This document shows, piece after piece, positions 1 to 13,110 of a DNA stretch of 57,500 nucleotides (the first letter of the stretch is position 1; each line of letters begins with the position of its first letter). The notes under the pieces were generated by a model. The model had not been told where the DNA came from. It searched no databases and saw only the letters and a program-made list of their open reading frames with translations. The stretch is from NCBI GenBank assembly GCA_002104895.1, contig MCFG01000005.1, positions 285,001-342,500 on the forward strand. The letters run 5' to 3'. This stretch comes from Anaeromyces robustus (taxonomy: Eukaryota; Neocallimastigomycota; Neocallimastigomycetes; Neocallimastigales; Neocallimastigaceae). Both the position numbers and the translations under genes were made by a program.

Positions 1-2
1 AT

Positions 3-33
<31 letters not shown>

Positions 34-94
34 TTTTATTTCTTTATATCATTATTATTATTATTATTATTTTATATTTTTATTAATAAAATTT

Positions 95-790
95 AATCAT
101 TTAAAGCTTTTCTTAACTATTTGCCAAATTCAAAATTTTATAATAATTACATTAAATATTACATATAAAAAATACAAACAAATTTAATAATAATAATTAA
201 TCATAAAGAGCATTAATTAACAACGCAGTAACATTAAAATTAACCAATGAAATAAAAAAATTTAAAACTCTTTGAAACTCTGTAATTAATATAAATAATT
301 ATATTAATAAAATATATAAATTAAAAATATATTATTTTATATTATTTTATAGTGTTATGGGATTAACTAAATTTGAAGATTCACCATATTCCTCATCAAA
401 GCCTAAAAAATAATCGTAAAAAGTGATAATAATATTGTAAATAATAACCATATTTTAAATATTGCCAATAATTAACTTACAAGCAAGTCTTTAACTTTTA
501 TTAATACATAAATATATATATAGTTTTTTAGTTATTATTGAATATTTACTAAAGTTTAAAAGACTCCAAAATACATTAATAAGATGTAATATTTAGAAAA
601 ATTGCAAAATATTATAAATCAACAACATTTCACCAAATGTTCTAGTGATCTTATATAGCAGCATTAACAATATTAATGATATAATTCGAAAAGAAATGCT
701 AACAACTAAAAAATCTTAACAAATGAAATGTTATAGTTATAGGTAGTAATTATATGGATGACAGTAAGCAACTAGAGCAACAATTACTAT
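95..790 (+). pseudogene. Decayed LRR transmembrane-protein gene (relic of exons 5, 6, 7, 10 and probably later ones)
   Basis: Four pieces match consecutive exons of the intact LRR gene at 15288-18897, in the same order and strand. About 97-138 matches the end of exon 5 plus its intron (shared TTGCCAAATT and a TAATAATT...ATTAAATA intron start). 209-281 matches exon 6 and reads LxLxNNxVTxxLTNEIxxFKTL until a one-base T insertion shifts the frame. 353-415 matches exon 7 with an in-frame TAA. About 539-603 matches exon 10, but a CAA codon has become TAA and the GT donor has become GC. 604-790 holds weaker LRR-like fragments (for example IGSNYMDDSKQLEQQLLL). Stops, a frameshift and lost splice sites make it non-functional. 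Its closest relative in the window is the second LRR gene, not its neighbour at 3115. Confidence 0.75.
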
Positions 791-1040
791 TAGATTCCAT
801 TTAATAATATATAATATTAGTAAATCCTTTTTAATATATTTTTTTAAGAATATTAAAAAATATTAAAAAAATATTAAAATAAAAAAAAAAAAACAAATAT
901 GGTATATTTTAAAAAAAATTAAAAAAAAAATTAAAAAATAAAAAAACTTTTTTATTTATACATTTATATTAAATTATATTACGTATGTATAATAAAATAT
1001 TCCATTTAAATTATTAATTTTTATTTAAATATAAATATAT

Positions 1041-1365
1041 ATTTATATTTATTATTTATTATTTATTATTTATATATATTAGTTATATTTATTATTTATT
1101 ATTTATTATTTATATATATTAGTTATATTTATTATTTATTATTTATTATTTATATATATTAGTTATATTTATTATTTATTATTTATTATTTATATATATT
1201 AGTTATATTTATTATTTATTATTTATTATTTATATATATTAGTTATATTTATTATTTATTATTTATTATTTATATATATTAGTTATATTTATTATTTATT
1301 ATTTATTATTTATATATATTAGTTATATTTATATTAGTTATATTTATATTAGTTATATTTATATT
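1041..1365. repeat. Tandem repeat, seven 40-bp units
   Basis: Seven near-identical 40-bp units (AGTTATATTTATTATTTATT plus an ATTTATTATT and TATATATATT half) run from 1041 to 1320. They are followed by shortened 15-bp AGTTATATTTATATT copies to about 1365. The near-perfect identity indicates recent slippage or unequal exchange. No coding content. Confidence 0.9.
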
Positions 1366-2133
1366 ATGTTAATTCTTTATATTCTTTTCGTCTTAAAGTA
1401 TTATTATTTATTAAGATTATGTTATAATTTTTTTATTGGTTCACTTCAGTGTATCATAATTTTTTTTAAAGTTGTACTACAATTTTTTAATTAATTATTA
1501 TTACATATTAATTAATAAATCAACTATTAATATATTGGATGTAACACAAATAATACTTTTAAATATATCTGGTTTTTGTTTTTTTTTTTTTTTGGTTAAA
1601 TTATTTTTTAGTACATCTTTAATTAGAAAAAAAATTTTGAACATTTTTATTAAATTGTATATAAAAATGAAATATTTTTTTAAAACTTTTAATATATAAT
1701 AAAAAAAGATAATATATATTTAATACATTGAGAATATATTATATCCATAAAATATTATATAATATAAATCATATATTAATATATTTATATTATAAAGCAA
1801 TATATTAATATACTTTTATTATATAATATGTAATAATAATTTTTTTTTTATTTTTTTTTTTAAAAAAAAAAAAAACTTAATTATAATAAATAATAAATAA
1901 TAAAAATCAAAAGAAAACAAAAACAAGTTCCAAATTATACAACATACAAAATCTTAAATGAATCAAAATATATTACTTTATTTATTTATTTATTTATTTA
2001 AGTTTTAACATATAGTTAAATATTATATTAAATATTAAATATTAAAAATATAAATTATAAAAAATAAATCAAAATTATAAAAATAAATCAAATTATAAAA
2101 AGTGATAAAAAAGACATGAAATAATAAACAAAC

Positions 2134-2167
<34 letters not shown>

Positions 2168-3000
2168 ATAAAAAAAAAAAAATAAATAAATAAAATTAGA
2201 ATAAAAATATATAAAAATAAATAAATAATAATAATAAATAAATAAATAATATTAATATTAATATTAGTAAATATATTTAAAGTAATCAATTCAGTAAAGG
2301 ATTTAGTTTAATAAATTATATTATTATGATAATATAATCTATTAGTATTTAAATAGTAAATAATTTAATAGTATAAAGTATAATATTATAATTTTTAAAT
2401 ATTGAAAGTTCAATAAATCATATCAATAATATTTTTAAAAATATCTGATAATATGAATATATATTAATATTATTTAATTATAACTTGTAACTTGTGTATA
2501 TATAAATAAAACATTAAAATGATAAATTGAAAAATAATATATATATATATTGAACAGTATATTATTGTTATTATTTATTTTTTTAAAACTATTGATAAAC
2601 TATTTTCTTTTATTGTTTTTTTTTTTTTATTTTATTTTATTTATTTTAATTTATTTTAAAGATATAATTGTAAAATAAAAAAGAAAAAAAAAAATTCTTT
2701 TAAATAATATTATTATATTTAATAGAAGAATAAATGAAAGAAAATTGTATATATGTATTATAATAAGAACAAATAATATATAAATATAAATATAATAAAT
2801 ATATATTTTTATTTTTTTTTAAAAAAAATATAAAAATAAAAATAAAAATAAAAGTAATAATGATAAATAATAATCAATGTTTTAAATTATTATAATTTAA
2901 AATAAAAAAATTAATAATTAATATTAAATTATTAGCAATTATAATTAGTAATTATAATTATATAAAAATAATAATATTTAAGAATAAACTTTTATAATAA

Positions 3001-3040
<40 letters not shown>

Positions 3041-3114
3041 AATAGAATTGTAATACATATAAATATAATTCTATAATAATAGTAAAAATATATTATAGAT
3101 ATAATTAATGTACC
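1366..3114. other. Non-coding AT-rich spacer upstream of the first LRR gene
   Basis: A/T homopolymers, an (ATTT)n tract near 1978-2000, runs of A at 2136-2162 and a 30-base A tract at 3010-3039. Open frames here (for example 1472-1699 and 2035-2289) translate only to Ile/Leu/Phe/Tyr/Lys low complexity and are not supported as genes. The promoter of the gene at 3115 must lie here, but no specific motif is recognisable. Confidence 0.6.
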
Positions 3115-6015
3115 ATGTTTTTAAAATTTATAATTATTTATATAATTATAAATGGCTGTATCCTTTTAGTGCAGTCAGATGATTGTTTAAATATAGTAAA
3201 TTTTTATAAAAATAATAACCTTCAAGTTGAAGGTGAAAATTGTTGTTCATGGCAAAATGTTCAATGTGTTAACAATAAAGTGAATTCATTGTAAGTGTAA
3301 CATTTATACTTGTTTTTTTTTTTTTTTTAGCTATATGAATTAATATAAAAAAAAATTTATATTAATACTATATTGTAATTATTAATACTTATTATTTTTA
3401 TTTCACTAAAATATATAAAATAAAAATAGTCAATTTGCTGATGATACTAATATAAAAATAGATTTTGCTATGTTTCCAGTTTTTGAGGAGCTTACAGAAT
3501 TGTTAGTATTTCTAATATTTTAAATAACTTATGTTAAATGTTACTAATAAAGTTTATTGTTTCTTTAATATTGTTATTAATGAAATAAAGATCTTTTAAA
3601 GGGAAATATGTATTAGGAGGTTCTATACCATATACATTTTTTTGTCAACCAAAATTAACTAAATTGTAAGCACTTATAAACATCTATATTTGAATAATAA
3701 TTTATATTTATTGTTATATTTAAAACAATATAGTAAATGTTTTTTTTTTTATATTATAATTATTACTATTATTATTATATTTTATTTTGTTAAAGATTTG
3801 TTGAGAATAGTAATATATGGGAAATTCCAAACTTTAGTAATTCAGTTAGCTTTAAAACGTTGGAAATAATGTAACAAAATATATTATTTAAAATTATATT
3901 TTAAACTTCATATTATTATTATTATTATTTAATCATTTCTAAATAATTTTTTTTTATATAATAATAGATCTTTAAATGATAATTTGTTGACTTCTTTTCC
4001 ATATGACTTAGTTAAGCTGCCGAATTTAAAAGAATTGTAAATTTTTTATATTATATATTTATTAATTATAATGAAGTCGTAAAAATTAAACTAATAAATA
4101 ATTATATATTATTATTTTAATATGTATTTATTATAAAAAGATATCTTAATAATAATAAAATGTCTAATGGTTTAACTCAAGAAATTAAAAATTTTCCTTT
4201 GTTAGAAATATTGTAATATATATATAATTATATAATAATATTTTTATTTTTTTTTTTTTTTTTTGTAAAGAAATTTTTTTAATAATTAATTATTAATAAT
4301 TATAAATTATACTGTTAATATGATTAGGGATATTTCGTCAAATTTTTTTACTGGAGAAGTAGTTGATATGCCATCACATCTTAGAGAATTGTTAGTATAA
4401 ATTTTATCAATTTGATAATTTACAACTTTTTTTTTTTTTTAATATATGTATTTATTACTTATATCATTTATATATTTTATAAAATTTAACAATAAATATT
4501 TATGTATTAATTATAGAAATATAAATGACAATCAGTTTACAACACTACTATCATCACCATCTCAGTCTCCAGATTTAGAAATTTTGTAAGTTATAAAAAT
4601 ATATAAATATTTATATAATTAGAAATATTATAAGTTTTACTATTATTAAATAAAAATAAATTTTTTAAATACAAAAATTATATAATAATTAGCTTAGGAA
4701 ATAATAATAATTTTGACAATAAATCTTTTGAGCAGCTTACGAAATTTCAATCCTTAAAAAAAATGTTAGTATTTTAAATACATATGAATAAATGATCCTA
4801 ATTTTTAACATTAATATAAAATATAAATAATTTTAAATAATGTTTATATATTTATTTATATTTATTTTTAATTAATATATTTTAAATAAATCTATATTTT
4901 AAAGATCTTTGGAAAATGCTGGATTAACAGTAATTCCTGATTCAATTGGTCAATTAAATAATTTAAGATTCTTGTATGTTATGGTTTTTCATTTTAATTT
5001 ATTATTTTTATATATTTATATATGGTTTTTCATTTTATTTTATTACTTTTATATATTTATATATGGTTTCTCATTTTATTTTATTATTTATATATATTTA
5101 TATATTTATATATATATATTATTAATATTATTAATATTATTTCCTTTTTATTTATTTATAAAATTTATTATAAAAGATCTTTAAGAAGTAATGATATTAT
5201 TAAATTACCAGAAGAACTTGAAAAAAATGACAATTTAGAAGAAATGTACCGTATTAAATAAATAAATAAAAATATAATTTTAATATTTAAAATTATTAAT
5301 ATCAATGTTAAATAATTATTATATTTTTTATTATTGTTGTTTTTTTTTTTTTTTTTTTTTTTTTGTTTTTTACATTTTTAGAAATCTTATTGATAATCCG
5401 AAATTAGAAGGTATTATTAAGAGTAAAGCTTCCATAAAAAAGTGCTATATAAATCATACTAATATTTGTTTAAAAGATGAAAATGTATGTGACTTTGTTG
5501 ATAATTCAAAAATATGTGATATTGGTGTAATTGGAAATGAAAAAAAGAAAAGCAATAATAAAAACTATTGGCTTGGTATATTAATAATCCTTCTATTAAT
5601 TGCCTGTATAGGTGCTTTTTCAGTTTTCATTATTCGTTATTTACGAAAATTAAAACGTAAAAATCAAATGATCAATGAATTTTCTGGTATGTCAAGAGAA
5701 CTTAAAGGAAGTGATAGTATATCTAGTAGTAGTGAATGTAATTTTAATAATACTTCTTCTCTTTCAAGAATAAAAAGTCGTACTAGTAAAGAAGTCTTAA
5801 ATTCGATAAATGAAGCCATAAGTCATTTAAATACTGAAGGTGATGCTAAATCTAAAAGTGCAGAAATTGCTTTTTCGAATGGATTAACTATTATTGGTTC
5901 AGCTAATGAAGCATTTAATTTAAAAAGAAATAATGGATATGAATTAAGGGAAATTTTTGAAGATACTGATAGTATTGATGGAGAAATTACAGATCATATT
6001 GCTAATAATAATGAT

Positions 6016-6055
<40 letters not shown>

Positions 6056-6070
6056 GTAATAATAATAATA

Positions 6071-6116
<46 letters not shown>

Positions 6117-7884
6117 TAATAATAATAGTAATAATAATAAAATAAATTATGATATTTCTCCACTTACATTAAACCGATCTATGATATCAAACCCAAATAC
6201 TTCATCTGAACATATGGAACCTCTTTTTACTAGTTATACTTTACCTCGAATGAATAATTGTAAAGATATTGATTTAAATAAAGGTTTAATTAGAAATTCT
6301 GTAGGTGCCAATGTTCTTAATACCTCAAATAATAATATAAATTATAATAATAATTCTACTGAAATTAAAACTAGATCACGTTCTCATTCTTCTTTAGCTA
6401 ACGCTTCAGAAACTATTATAAATAATAATATGAATATTTTAAGAATGAATGCAAGAGATACAATTATGCCTGGAATTCGTCAAGATTATGCAAATGAGTA
6501 TACCAATAGAATTAATAATATGAACCCTGAAATGTCTTCTCAAGTATATACAAATGATGTATGGAATAATGTTAATGGTTTTAATCTTGAAAACTTTAAT
6601 AATTATAATATAATTAATAATAATAATAATGAAGTCATTAAAAATATTTTAAGTGAAAATAATAATATTAATCTTAATGATCAAAATAGATCATTTAATA
6701 CTTCCTTAACTAGTGATGGCAATATTAATAACAATAATATTATTTATAATAATAATAATAGTAATAGTAATAATAGTTTTACTAAAATTAATGATAATAA
6801 AAGTAAAGATTCTAATAATGAAGGTAGCTTTTATGTATTACCATTATCATTATATAATAGTTTAAAAAGAAATCAATCATCTAACCAGAATAAAAATATA
6901 AATCTTAATAATGATAATTTTAATAATAATATCAACAATAATATTAACAATAATATGAAAAATAATATTAATAATAATAATAATAATAATATCAACAATA
7001 ATATGAAAGGTAATATTATTAATAATAATAGTAATAATATTAATGTCAACAATAATATTAAAGATAATATTATTAATAGTATTAGAAGTAGTATTATTAA
7101 TAATAATCTTAAAGATTATACTATTAATTATAATGGTGAAGTAAATAATAATAATAGTAATAATGACAATGAAAATAATAAAGATTTAGATACAGAACCA
7201 ATAGCAGTAATTCCACTTAGAATGTTAAATAATAATATTTATATTGTTAAAGCACAAGAAAATATTCCAACTTTAACTTCTAATCCAACAGTAACTTCTA
7301 ATCCAATAGTAACTTCTAATCCAATAGTAGCTTCTAATCCAACGGTACCTTCTAATCCAACAGTACCTTCTAATCCAACAGTACCTTCTAATTTAACTGT
7401 ATCTGCTGCTAATCCAAATTCAATTATTAATCCATTTCCATCACCCAAATCTTCAGTTGTATCAATAAATCATAATCTTAGTAATTCATCTGAATCCGTT
7501 AATCGAAATCTTTCTGTAACAAGTAATAAATCAAATGAAACATCTGAATTAATTACAAATATAACTGGTATTCTTTCTAATACTACATCTGTATCATTAT
7601 CCTTTTCTTCATCTAATAATTCATCATCATCAACAAGTGAAGATGATTTATCAAAAAATGTATTATTTGTAAATCCAGTAATTCAAAAAAGTAATAGTCA
7701 AAATTCAGAAAATAATAATAATCTTTTACCAATTTTCCATCATCAAGATAGTGTTAAAAGTGTAAATAATAATAGTGTCATATCAAATGGTAACTCTAGT
7801 AGTAGTAGTTTTGATATACATATGGATTCAGATGAATTAGATGAATTTATAAATGAAATATCAAAAATTTCAAATGAAATTTCT

Positions 7885-7890
<6 letters not shown>
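3115..7890 (+). CDS. LRR receptor-like single-pass membrane protein (LRR gene 1)
   Basis: Joined exons: 3115-3290, 3430-3501, 3591-3665, 3796-3870, 3968-4036, 4141-4212, 4328-4390, 4517-4585, 4693-4764, 4905-4973, 5177-5245, 5382-7890; 1129 aa. All introns are GT-AG and phase 2. The protein has a signal peptide (about 1-21), a plant-like N-terminal LRR cap with CCSWxxVxC, ten or more LRRs of 21-25 residues each encoded by one exon, and a juxtamembrane cap with Cys 315, 323, 330 and 339. A transmembrane helix (about 357-381) follows. The roughly 750-residue cytoplasmic tail is rich in Asn and Ser, with poly-Asn runs near 6018-6140 and a tandem SNPTV-type repeat at 7275-7400. There is no kinase or TIR domain. 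By architecture it is a surface receptor or adhesin; ligand and partners are unknown. It is paralogous to the genes at 15288 and 54717. Structure is very well supported by frame and phase; function is inference. Confidence 0.9.
4978..5115 (+). repeat. Three tandem ~43-bp units inside intron 10 of LRR gene 1
   Basis: ATGGTTTTTCATTTTA starts three successive units, followed by TTTATATATTTATAT. They enlarge this intron (4974-5176) to about 200 nt, longer than most introns of the gene. Frames open through it are repeat artefacts. Confidence 0.8.
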
Positions 7891-7934
<44 letters not shown>

Positions 7935-8277
7935 AAAAAAATACAAAATAATGATTTTTTTTTTTCTTTTAGTGGTTTATCTATTTTTTTTAATTTTCCT
8001 TTTTTTTTTATAAATTGAAAAAATAAAAAATAAAAATTACAACAAATAATAAAAATTAAAATAATCTATATTTTATTTAAAGTAATTATAATACACTATT
8101 TTATAAAAAAATAAAAAAAATAAAAAAATAAAAAAAATTAAAAAAATAAATTAATAAATAGATAATAAAAACTAAAATTATTTAAACAATCAATAAATAA
8201 ACAAAACTAAGTTAAAACAAAAGTAAAAAAAAAATAATAACATAATAACAAAAAAAAAAAAAAAGAATTCATTTAAG

Positions 8278-8326
<49 letters not shown>

Positions 8327-8551
8327 TAATATAACTCCTAAATACAAATTATACGTATATATATATATATATTTAGTAATAATAATTAATAAAATAATTA
8401 AAAAATTCAAAAATATATCTTTTTTTTTTTTTTTTTTTAAATATCTATAATCAAATTTATATTTATTTATTATAATTATAATATATATAATTCAAGTTAT
8501 TTTATTATTATTTATTTATTTTATAATAGTATATTAAGGAAGGTAAAAACA

Positions 8552-8583
<32 letters not shown>

Positions 8584-8964
8584 AAAACAAAAAAAAAAAA
8601 AATAAAAAAAAAAAATAAAATAAAATAAAAATGTGATTATAGTTTTTTTAATATATATAGTTATATTTTTTTCTCTACAGTAATAATAATAATAATAATG
8701 AAAAATAAAAATAAAAAAATAAATAAAAATGAAATAAATAAAAACGAAATAAATAAAATGAAAAATAATGATAAATGGATAAAAATAATTTATACGTCTG
8801 TATGTATATAATGTATAAGATATATATAAGATAAGAATCATACCAATAAATAAATAATAACAAACTAAAAGCCAAAAATGTTATTAAAAAAAAAAAAATA
8901 AAATAAAATAAAATAAATGTTATTAATATAAATATATTTATTTATTTTATTTATTTATATATAT

Positions 8965-8995
<31 letters not shown>

Positions 8996-9015
8996 TTCAT
9001 TCATTCATTTATTTA

Positions 9016-9078
<63 letters not shown>

Positions 9079-9982
9079 TTTCTTTATATCATTATTATTA
9101 TTATTATTATTATTTATTGTTATTATTGTTATTTATTATTATTATTTATTTATTTATTTATATTGAAAATGATTTTTTGAGGCAATAATAATTTTTTTTT
9201 TTAATAATTTAAATAATTTTATTATCAATAAAAAAAAAAGTAATTTACTTTTCTTTTAAAATAATAAGAATAATAAAAATAATAATAATAATAATTATCA
9301 TCCTATAAATGTTAATTTATAAAACTTTAAATACTAAAAAAGAAAAAAAAAAAATTTTTTTTAAAATTTTGTTAATTTACATTTTCTAAACTTCCTTTAT
9401 TTTATTCAGTAATGTTTCACAATTCAAAATGTTTCAAAAATTTTTTTATAGTATATCTTAACTAATCCTATAATATTCATTTAATATTCATAATATGATT
9501 AAATTAAATTAATACTAAGATTATTTTATAATCACAATATATTATAATATATTATTTTATATAACTAATGTAATAATAATTTAAACTATTACATATATTA
9601 ATTATTACATATATAAATTTATATATGTAATAATATATATAATATATTATATTAATATATTAAAAAATATGAATTAAATTATTTATTAAAAAAAAAAAAA
9701 AAAAAAAAAAAAGTAATTATTAAAAAAAATAAAAATTATTTTATTTTTAGTAAAAAATTATAAAAAATTATTCTATAATCTTTTATTAACAGGACATTTT
9801 TCTGTGCTACATTTTTATTGGTTATTATTGATTATCATTTAATTTAATTATAAATTAAAATTTTTTTAAAAAATTCTTTTTTGGTTGTTGTTTAAGAAAA
9901 AAAATTTTTTTTTATTTTGTTTTGTTTTCTTATAATGTATGTTGTATGTAATATACATTATTAAATAGTTTTAATACTCATT

Positions 9983-10065
<83 letters not shown>

Positions 10066-10561
10066 TTATTATTATTATTATTATTTATTTATTTATTATT
10101 TATTTATTTATTTAAATACCTTTTTTTTTTCTTTTATTTTTTCAATTAATAAAAAATGCATTCTTAATCTAATAATATTATATTATTAATACATAAATTT
10201 ATGTAACAATATTTTTCATTTTTATAATTTATATCATTATTATTCATTATTATCTAACAATTATTATATTATTAAAAAATCTTTTTTTGGTATAAAATAA
10301 GCCCTTTTTTTAAAAAATTTTTTTTTGGGAATAAAACATTAATGTATAAAATTTATAAAAATTTTGATTAATTATAATAGAAAAAAAAATGCATGTATTC
10401 TTATATTAATTATAATAATATGTAAATAAAAATAAAAAAAATATTTAGTTCATAAATATTGGAATTGATTTATATAATTTATATAATTTATATAATTTAT
10501 ATATTATTTATTAATAAGTTATACAATAAAAAAAATGTTAAATTAATTGAAATTACTATAC

Positions 10562-10601
<40 letters not shown>

Positions 10602-11334
10602 AGATTAATATATAAATATACAATAATTTTATGTAAATATACAATAATTAATATTAATAAACACATTTATTCATTTATTTTATTATTCCCTTTTGTTTAT
10701 TTTTAATTATGATATCAAATAAATTTTTATATTTATTTAAGTTTATATACAATATATAATATATTATTTTATTTAATTATATATTTTTAATATAATACAA
10801 TATATAGGATTTTGTAATCCAATAATCCAAGTTTAATAAATCCTTATACATTTATTAATGTAAACTAATAATTAAAATTTTTTGAAATTGATTTACATTC
10901 ATTTATTGTATAATTAATATAATATTATCGTATATATTATAAATATAAAATAAATATAATATATTATAATATATTATAATATATTTTATATATTATTCAT
11001 GATTATTCATAATTATTCATTAACTAATAATATAAAATAATTATTACAAAATAAAATATTTTCCATTTTTGTTTTGTGTTTTAATTGAAAATATTTTGTA
11101 ACATGAATTTCTTTTTTATATACATATTAATTAATATATTAATTTAATTATTTTTATTTCAATTATTATAGATTTGTTTATATAAATAAATTTTATACAA
11201 ATAAATATTCAAATATATATATAATATATTAAATACTTGTTACTTAATATATTAAATAACAAATAACTATATAATTTAAATATTATTGTATATTTTATTA
11301 AAAAAGATTTTTTATATTTAATCTCTGTCAAGGA

Positions 11335-11373
<39 letters not shown>

Positions 11374-11793
11374 ATATAAAAAATCCTTTTATATTATATT
11401 TAAATAAAAGCTTTTTTTTTTATATTTTATTTCTATATAAATAATCTACCATTAAATAAAAGGTAGAAAGAATAAAGAAAAAAAAAAGTTGAATAGAAGA
11501 TTAATAGAAAAATAAATAATAAATAATAATAATAAAAATAAATAATAAATAAAAAATAATAAATAAAAATAAAAAATAATAAAAAATATAAATTAAAAAA
11601 TAAATAATAAATAAATAATAAATAAAAAATATAAATTAAAAAATAAATAAATAAAATACAAAAGTATATTAAGGTGGGTTTTGATAAATTAAAAGAATAA
11701 ATGAAATTAAAAAAGTATTAATGTAAAAATAATATTCATTATTAACATAATTGTAATTATATAATTTATTTATATATATTATAATAGAAAAAA
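7891..11793. other. Long non-coding spacer
   Basis: Starts with a 42-base A tract continuous with the TAA stop of LRR gene 1. It contains further A tracts (8279-8322, 10565-10598), (ATTT)n blocks at 8937-9065 and 9981-10065 and a 30-base T tract at 11339-11371. I found no protein-coding pattern on either strand: the open frame at 8521-8841 is repeat-derived. Regulatory sequence for the gene at 11794 is presumably near its 3' end, but no motif is recognised. Confidence 0.6.
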
Positions 11794-12543
11794 ATGCGTC
11801 GTAATATATTTTTATATGTTGCAATTATTTTATTATTATTATTGTCATTCGTAAATTGTGGTGACGATGATGGTAATAATGACTGTACCACTTGTGGTGA
11901 TAAAGATAATCCATTCGATAATCCTGTACAACCACCAAGTGAAGGTAATAATGGTGAAGTTGATGATAATACTGGAGGATCAAATATAAGTCCAGGTGAT
12001 AATGATGAACCAAAAGATGATGATAAACCAAAAGATGATGATAAACCAAAAGATGATGATAAACCAAAAGATGATGAACCAAAAGATGATGAACCAAAAG
12101 ATGATGAACCAAAAGATGATGAACCAAAAGATGATGAACCAAAAGATGATGAACCAAAAGATGATGAACCAAAAGATGATGAACCAAAAGATGATGAACC
12201 AAAAGATGATGAACCAAAAGATGATGAACCAAAAGATGATGATGAACCAAAAGATGATGATGAACCAAAAGATGATGATGAACCAAAAGATGATGATGAA
12301 CCAAAAGATGATGATAACCGTGGAGGTGATGATAAAGAAAAAACCGAAGATGAAGGAAATGATGATAAAGAAAAAACCGAAGATGAAGGGGATGATGATA
12401 AACATGAAAATACTGATGAAAAAGATGATAAAACCGCTAAAGCTGAAATTCCAGTAAATGAAGAATCAAATGATTCTGAAATTGAAGATAATAATAATAA
12501 TAATAAAAAGAAGCAACGTATATGTGTTGTTAAAAAAAATTAA
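11794..12543 (+). CDS. Secreted acidic repeat protein with 19 PKDD repeats
   Basis: Single exon, 249 aa. A strong signal peptide ends at about residue 24 (SFVNC-G). A short Cys-containing segment (CTTC) follows, then 19 tandem copies of a 5-6 residue E/K-P-K-D-D-(D) unit (about residues 70-170), then two copies of DDKEKTEDEG and an acidic stretch. It ends in a basic tail (KKKQRICVVKKN). The repeat units use nearly identical codons (CCA AAA GAT GAT), so the array expanded recently or is homogenised. No transmembrane helix or GPI signal is evident. Unknown family. A cell-wall or matrix acidic spacer, or a Ca2+-binding secreted protein, is plausible from composition only. The start is the only ATG preceding the signal peptide. 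Confidence 0.85.
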   Translation: MRRNIFLYVAIILLLLLSFVNCGDDDGNNDCTTCGDKDNPFDNPVQPPSEGNNGEVDDNTGGSNISPGDNDEPKDDDKPKDDDKPKDDDKPKDDEPKDDEPKDDEPKDDEPKDDEPKDDEPKDDEPKDDEPKDDEPKDDEPKDDEPKDDDEPKDDDEPKDDDEPKDDDEPKDDDNRGGDDKEKTEDEGNDDKEKTEDEGDDDKHENTDEKDDKTAKAEIPVNEESNDSEIEDNNNNNKKKQRICVVKKN

Positions 12544-13110
12544 AATATTAGAATAAAGTGATAATATTTTAAGAATAACAACTTAGTAATAATATAATTT
12601 AATTATTTTGAAGTAAATTATTAAAAATAGTTTATTAACAAAAAAAAAAAAAAAATAAGAAAAAAAGTAATAGATAAAGATTATTATATATTTTATTACT
12701 ACATAATTTAATATAATGTTAATGTTTTAATATTTGTTTATTTTTTTATTTTCTTTATAAAATAAATAACAAAAAATATATGAATATAATTGCAAAAAAA
12801 TATATAATAAATAATGATATTAATAAAAATTATATTATTGTTAAATTATTTAATTATAGATTATATTATTAAAGGTAGTAAATTTAATAATAATAATATT
12901 CTTTATGTTATAAAAATTAAGTTTGTAAAATATTAAATATTTTTTAATTATTTATATGAAATGAATAATCAAAAAATATATAAATACAATTTCAAAAAAT
13001 AAATAATAAATAATGAAATTAATAAAAGTTCAATTAATTATATTTATTATCAATAGATTAATATATTGTTTTTTTTTTTTTCCTATATAATTGTATTTTT
13101 CTTTTTAAAG
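12544..13110. repeat. Spacer with a diverged ~80-bp direct repeat
   Basis: 12759-12839 and 12960-13042 align along their length (shared ATAATAAATAATG and AAAAAATATAT blocks) with scattered substitutions. This is an old duplication immediately upstream of the decayed element at 13111. No genes seen. Confidence 0.5.

Noticed and set aside
2035-2289. Hydrophobic low-complexity frame (-), and similar frames at 8521-8875, 29744-29992, 37786-38170 and 49701-50015
   Set aside because: Derived from A/T repeats; translate only to Ile/Phe/Tyr/Leu/Lys and show no codon structure or splice signals.
3158-3173. GTATCCTTTTAGTGCAG inside exon 1 of LRR gene 1 resembles a U12 GT-AG donor followed by an AG
   Set aside because: It encodes in-frame signal-peptide residues (CILLVQ). 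An intron here would be only a few bases long.
11825-12457. Three long alternative frames over the PKDD array (both strands)
   Set aside because: The repeat unit length is a multiple of three without stops in any frame, so every frame stays open. Only the + frame has a signal peptide and normal ends.
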